Shown here one piece after another: positions 30,819 to 31,744 of a stretch of DNA of 31,744 bases (position 1 is its first letter; each line of letters starts with the position of its first letter). Origin of the DNA: an uncultured Alphaproteobacteria bacterium (GTDB lineage Bacteria; Pseudomonadota; Alphaproteobacteria; RF32; CAG-239); NCBI GenBank assembly GCA_944392285.1, contig CALXWF010000125.1, positions 1 through 31,744 of the forward strand. Reading direction: 5' to 3'. Made by a program: the position numbers and the translations under genes. The notes below the pieces were generated by a model. It saw only the letters and a program-made list of their open reading frames with translations, did not search any database and had not been told where the DNA came from.

Positions 30819-31592
30819 ATGAAAAAATTTTGTTATTTTTGTTTGGATTTGCTTTTTATTCTTCTGGTTATTTATAACCCAAATTTCAATTTTAGCGAAA
30901 ATAAGATTGAACAGGAATTTTCGCTTTATTGGTGGTTTGCTTTATCTTGTTATTTTTGTATAAAATTTTATGGAGCCTCTTGTTGGTCACAAACTTTATC
31001 AGCCGGTTTTATTGTTTCAGAAGCATTGGTTTTCTTCTTGTTTTTTTTCCTTTTTATTATGAGCGATTGCACGGGTGAGGTTTCTTTGAATGCGATATCT
31101 GCTTTGATTTCTTTATCATGGCCTTTTATTGTTTTTGTTGGCTTGTTTTTGTCGGGCAAACTCTTTTTAACAAAAGCGTTTCTCTATAAAAAAATTTCAC
31201 AAAATTTATTTACCGGCATTGTTATTTTTGTGGCGGCTTTATTGATGTTTCCGCCATTACTCAGTTTTATATACGGTTATTGGTTCTTTTTGTTTTTTTG
31301 CTTGAGTATTTATGTTTTTCTGCCTTATCTGGCGGCAAAAAAACTTATCTTTAATAACAAATTTCCTCCGATAGCTCTTCAGCTGAGCAAAAATGTTTTT
31401 TGTCTTTTGTTGCTGTTTATTCTTATTAACTGTGAAATAATTTTATGCGCCTTCTCTTTTTCTGAGCCTCAATCTTTCGGAAAATTTGCGTTGTACCTTT
31501 TCTCCATTGCTTTTTTACGCTTGGGGTTATATTTTGCGGTCTTATATATTCTCTTTCCGATAAGCATCAGAAATTTATTAAAAAAACACTGA
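30819..31592 (+). CDS. Multi-pass membrane protein of unknown function
   Basis: A 257-residue, Phe/Leu/Ile-rich protein with about seven or eight hydrophobic helices (for example about residues 4-20, 31-52, 58-82, 90-112, 126-150, 152-168, 190-212 and 226-248). The loops are short and there is no recognisable motif. It may be a small transporter or a membrane scaffold. Base use is more AT-rich than in the core genes, in line with a recently acquired or weakly constrained gene. TAAGG near 30806 could be the ribosome site. The 112 bases after it to the next gene contain no clear feature beyond AT-rich promoter-like DNA (TAGATAAT near 31685). Confidence 0.78.
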   Translation: MKKFCYFCLDLLFILLVIYNPNFNFSENKIEQEFSLYWWFALSCYFCIKFYGASCWSQTLSAGFIVSEALVFFLFFFLFIMSDCTGEVSLNAISALISLSWPFIVFVGLFLSGKLFLTKAFLYKKISQNLFTGIVIFVAALLMFPPLLSFIYGYWFFLFFCLSIYVFLPYLAAKKLIFNNKFPPIALQLSKNVFCLLLLFILINCEIILCAFSFSEPQSFGKFALYLFSIAFLRLGLYFAVLYILFPISIRNLLKKH

Positions 31593-31704
31593 TGGGCGAA
31601 GGTTAGTTAAATTTCGCAATTTTATTGCTTTTTTACTTGCTTTTGCAAAATAAAAAACCTAAATAGTCTGTAAACTTGGTTTTTAGATAATTTGCGAATT
31701 TGTC

Positions 31705-31744
31705 ATGACTGAAAAAGATTATTACGAACTGCTTGAGGTGAGCA
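31705..31744 (+). CDS. DnaJ-type chaperone, N-terminal fragment (3' end outside window)
   Basis: ATG 31705 opens MTEKDYYELLEVS, the first helix of a J domain in true DnaJ proteins (DYYELLEVSxxAs). Only 13 codons are visible, so it could be DnaJ itself or a related J protein. Upstream dnaK, often the neighbour, is not present in the preceding bases. Confidence 0.8.
   Translation, partial: MTEKDYYELLEVS

Overview
The window looks like a chromosomal segment of an alphaproteobacterium. The main evidence is the gene order mutM - secreted protein - enoyl-CoA hydratase family - rpsT - dnaA - (nudix) - dnaN - recF, together with a lolA-xthA pair, an accA-rmuC pair, an EIIA(Man)/HPr regulatory phosphotransferase pair and a yejAB peptide-transport locus. 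Base composition is moderate, with AT-rich spacers. The lineage is motile (a flagellin end at the left edge). It carries several diverged versions of normally conserved proteins, as in an uncultured, possibly host- or gut-associated, lineage; that ecological reading is inference.

Layout. 1-160: 3' end of a flagellin gene. 166-470: a composite repeat element. 523-4464: two membrane-anchored TPR proteins on the minus strand flanking a membrane protein whose C-terminal domain resembles an EEP-family hydrolase stripped of its catalytic residues. 4545-7475: a LonB-type ATP-dependent protease followed by a low-molecular-weight tyrosine phosphatase. 7481-7785: a second copy of the composite repeat. 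7808-9520: minus-strand J-domain protein and a protein that I read as a strongly degenerate UbiB-like protein, sitting back to back with mutM where ubiE-ubiB often lies in relatives. 9560-11942: mutM, a small exported protein, a crotonase and rpsT. 11943-12968: a 1 kb gene-free block with a terminator and six tandem 49/56-base repeats just upstream of dnaA. 12969-17366: dnaA, a nudix hydrolase, dnaN and recF. 17457-19513: an unknown protein, EIIA(Man), HPr and an orphan DNA methyltransferase, closely packed. 19550-20165, minus strand: a small lipoprotein preceded by a structured RNA candidate with its own terminator. 20329-22025: a 51-residue Asn/Ser/Thr-rich peptide with a Gly-Cys-Gly-Cys-Lys end, then lolA and xthA. 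22030-24165: rmuC and accA (minus). 24367-28521: an unknown two-helix membrane protein overlapping yejA, then yejB, with no yejE or yejF following. 28518-30031: a small HTH protein and a large lipoprotein (minus). 30270-30346: tRNA-Arg(ACG), followed by a GC-richer patch with a remnant reading frame, a 41-residue membrane peptide and a multi-pass membrane protein. The window ends in the first codons of a DnaJ-type gene.

How it works together: the central block is replication initiation (DnaA), processivity (DnaN) and repair (RecF, MutM, XthA, RmuC). Envelope work is done by LolA, the lipoproteins, the TPR proteins and YejAB; proteostasis by the Lon-like protease and J proteins; metabolic signalling by EIIA/HPr. 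The best candidates for something undescribed are the minus-strand structured RNA at about 19990-20165, the composite hairpin-plus-minisatellite repeat present twice immediately 3' of genes, the tandem array upstream of dnaA, and two apparent pseudoenzymes (EEP-like and UbiB-like). I found no CRISPR array, phage, transposase or complete defence system.
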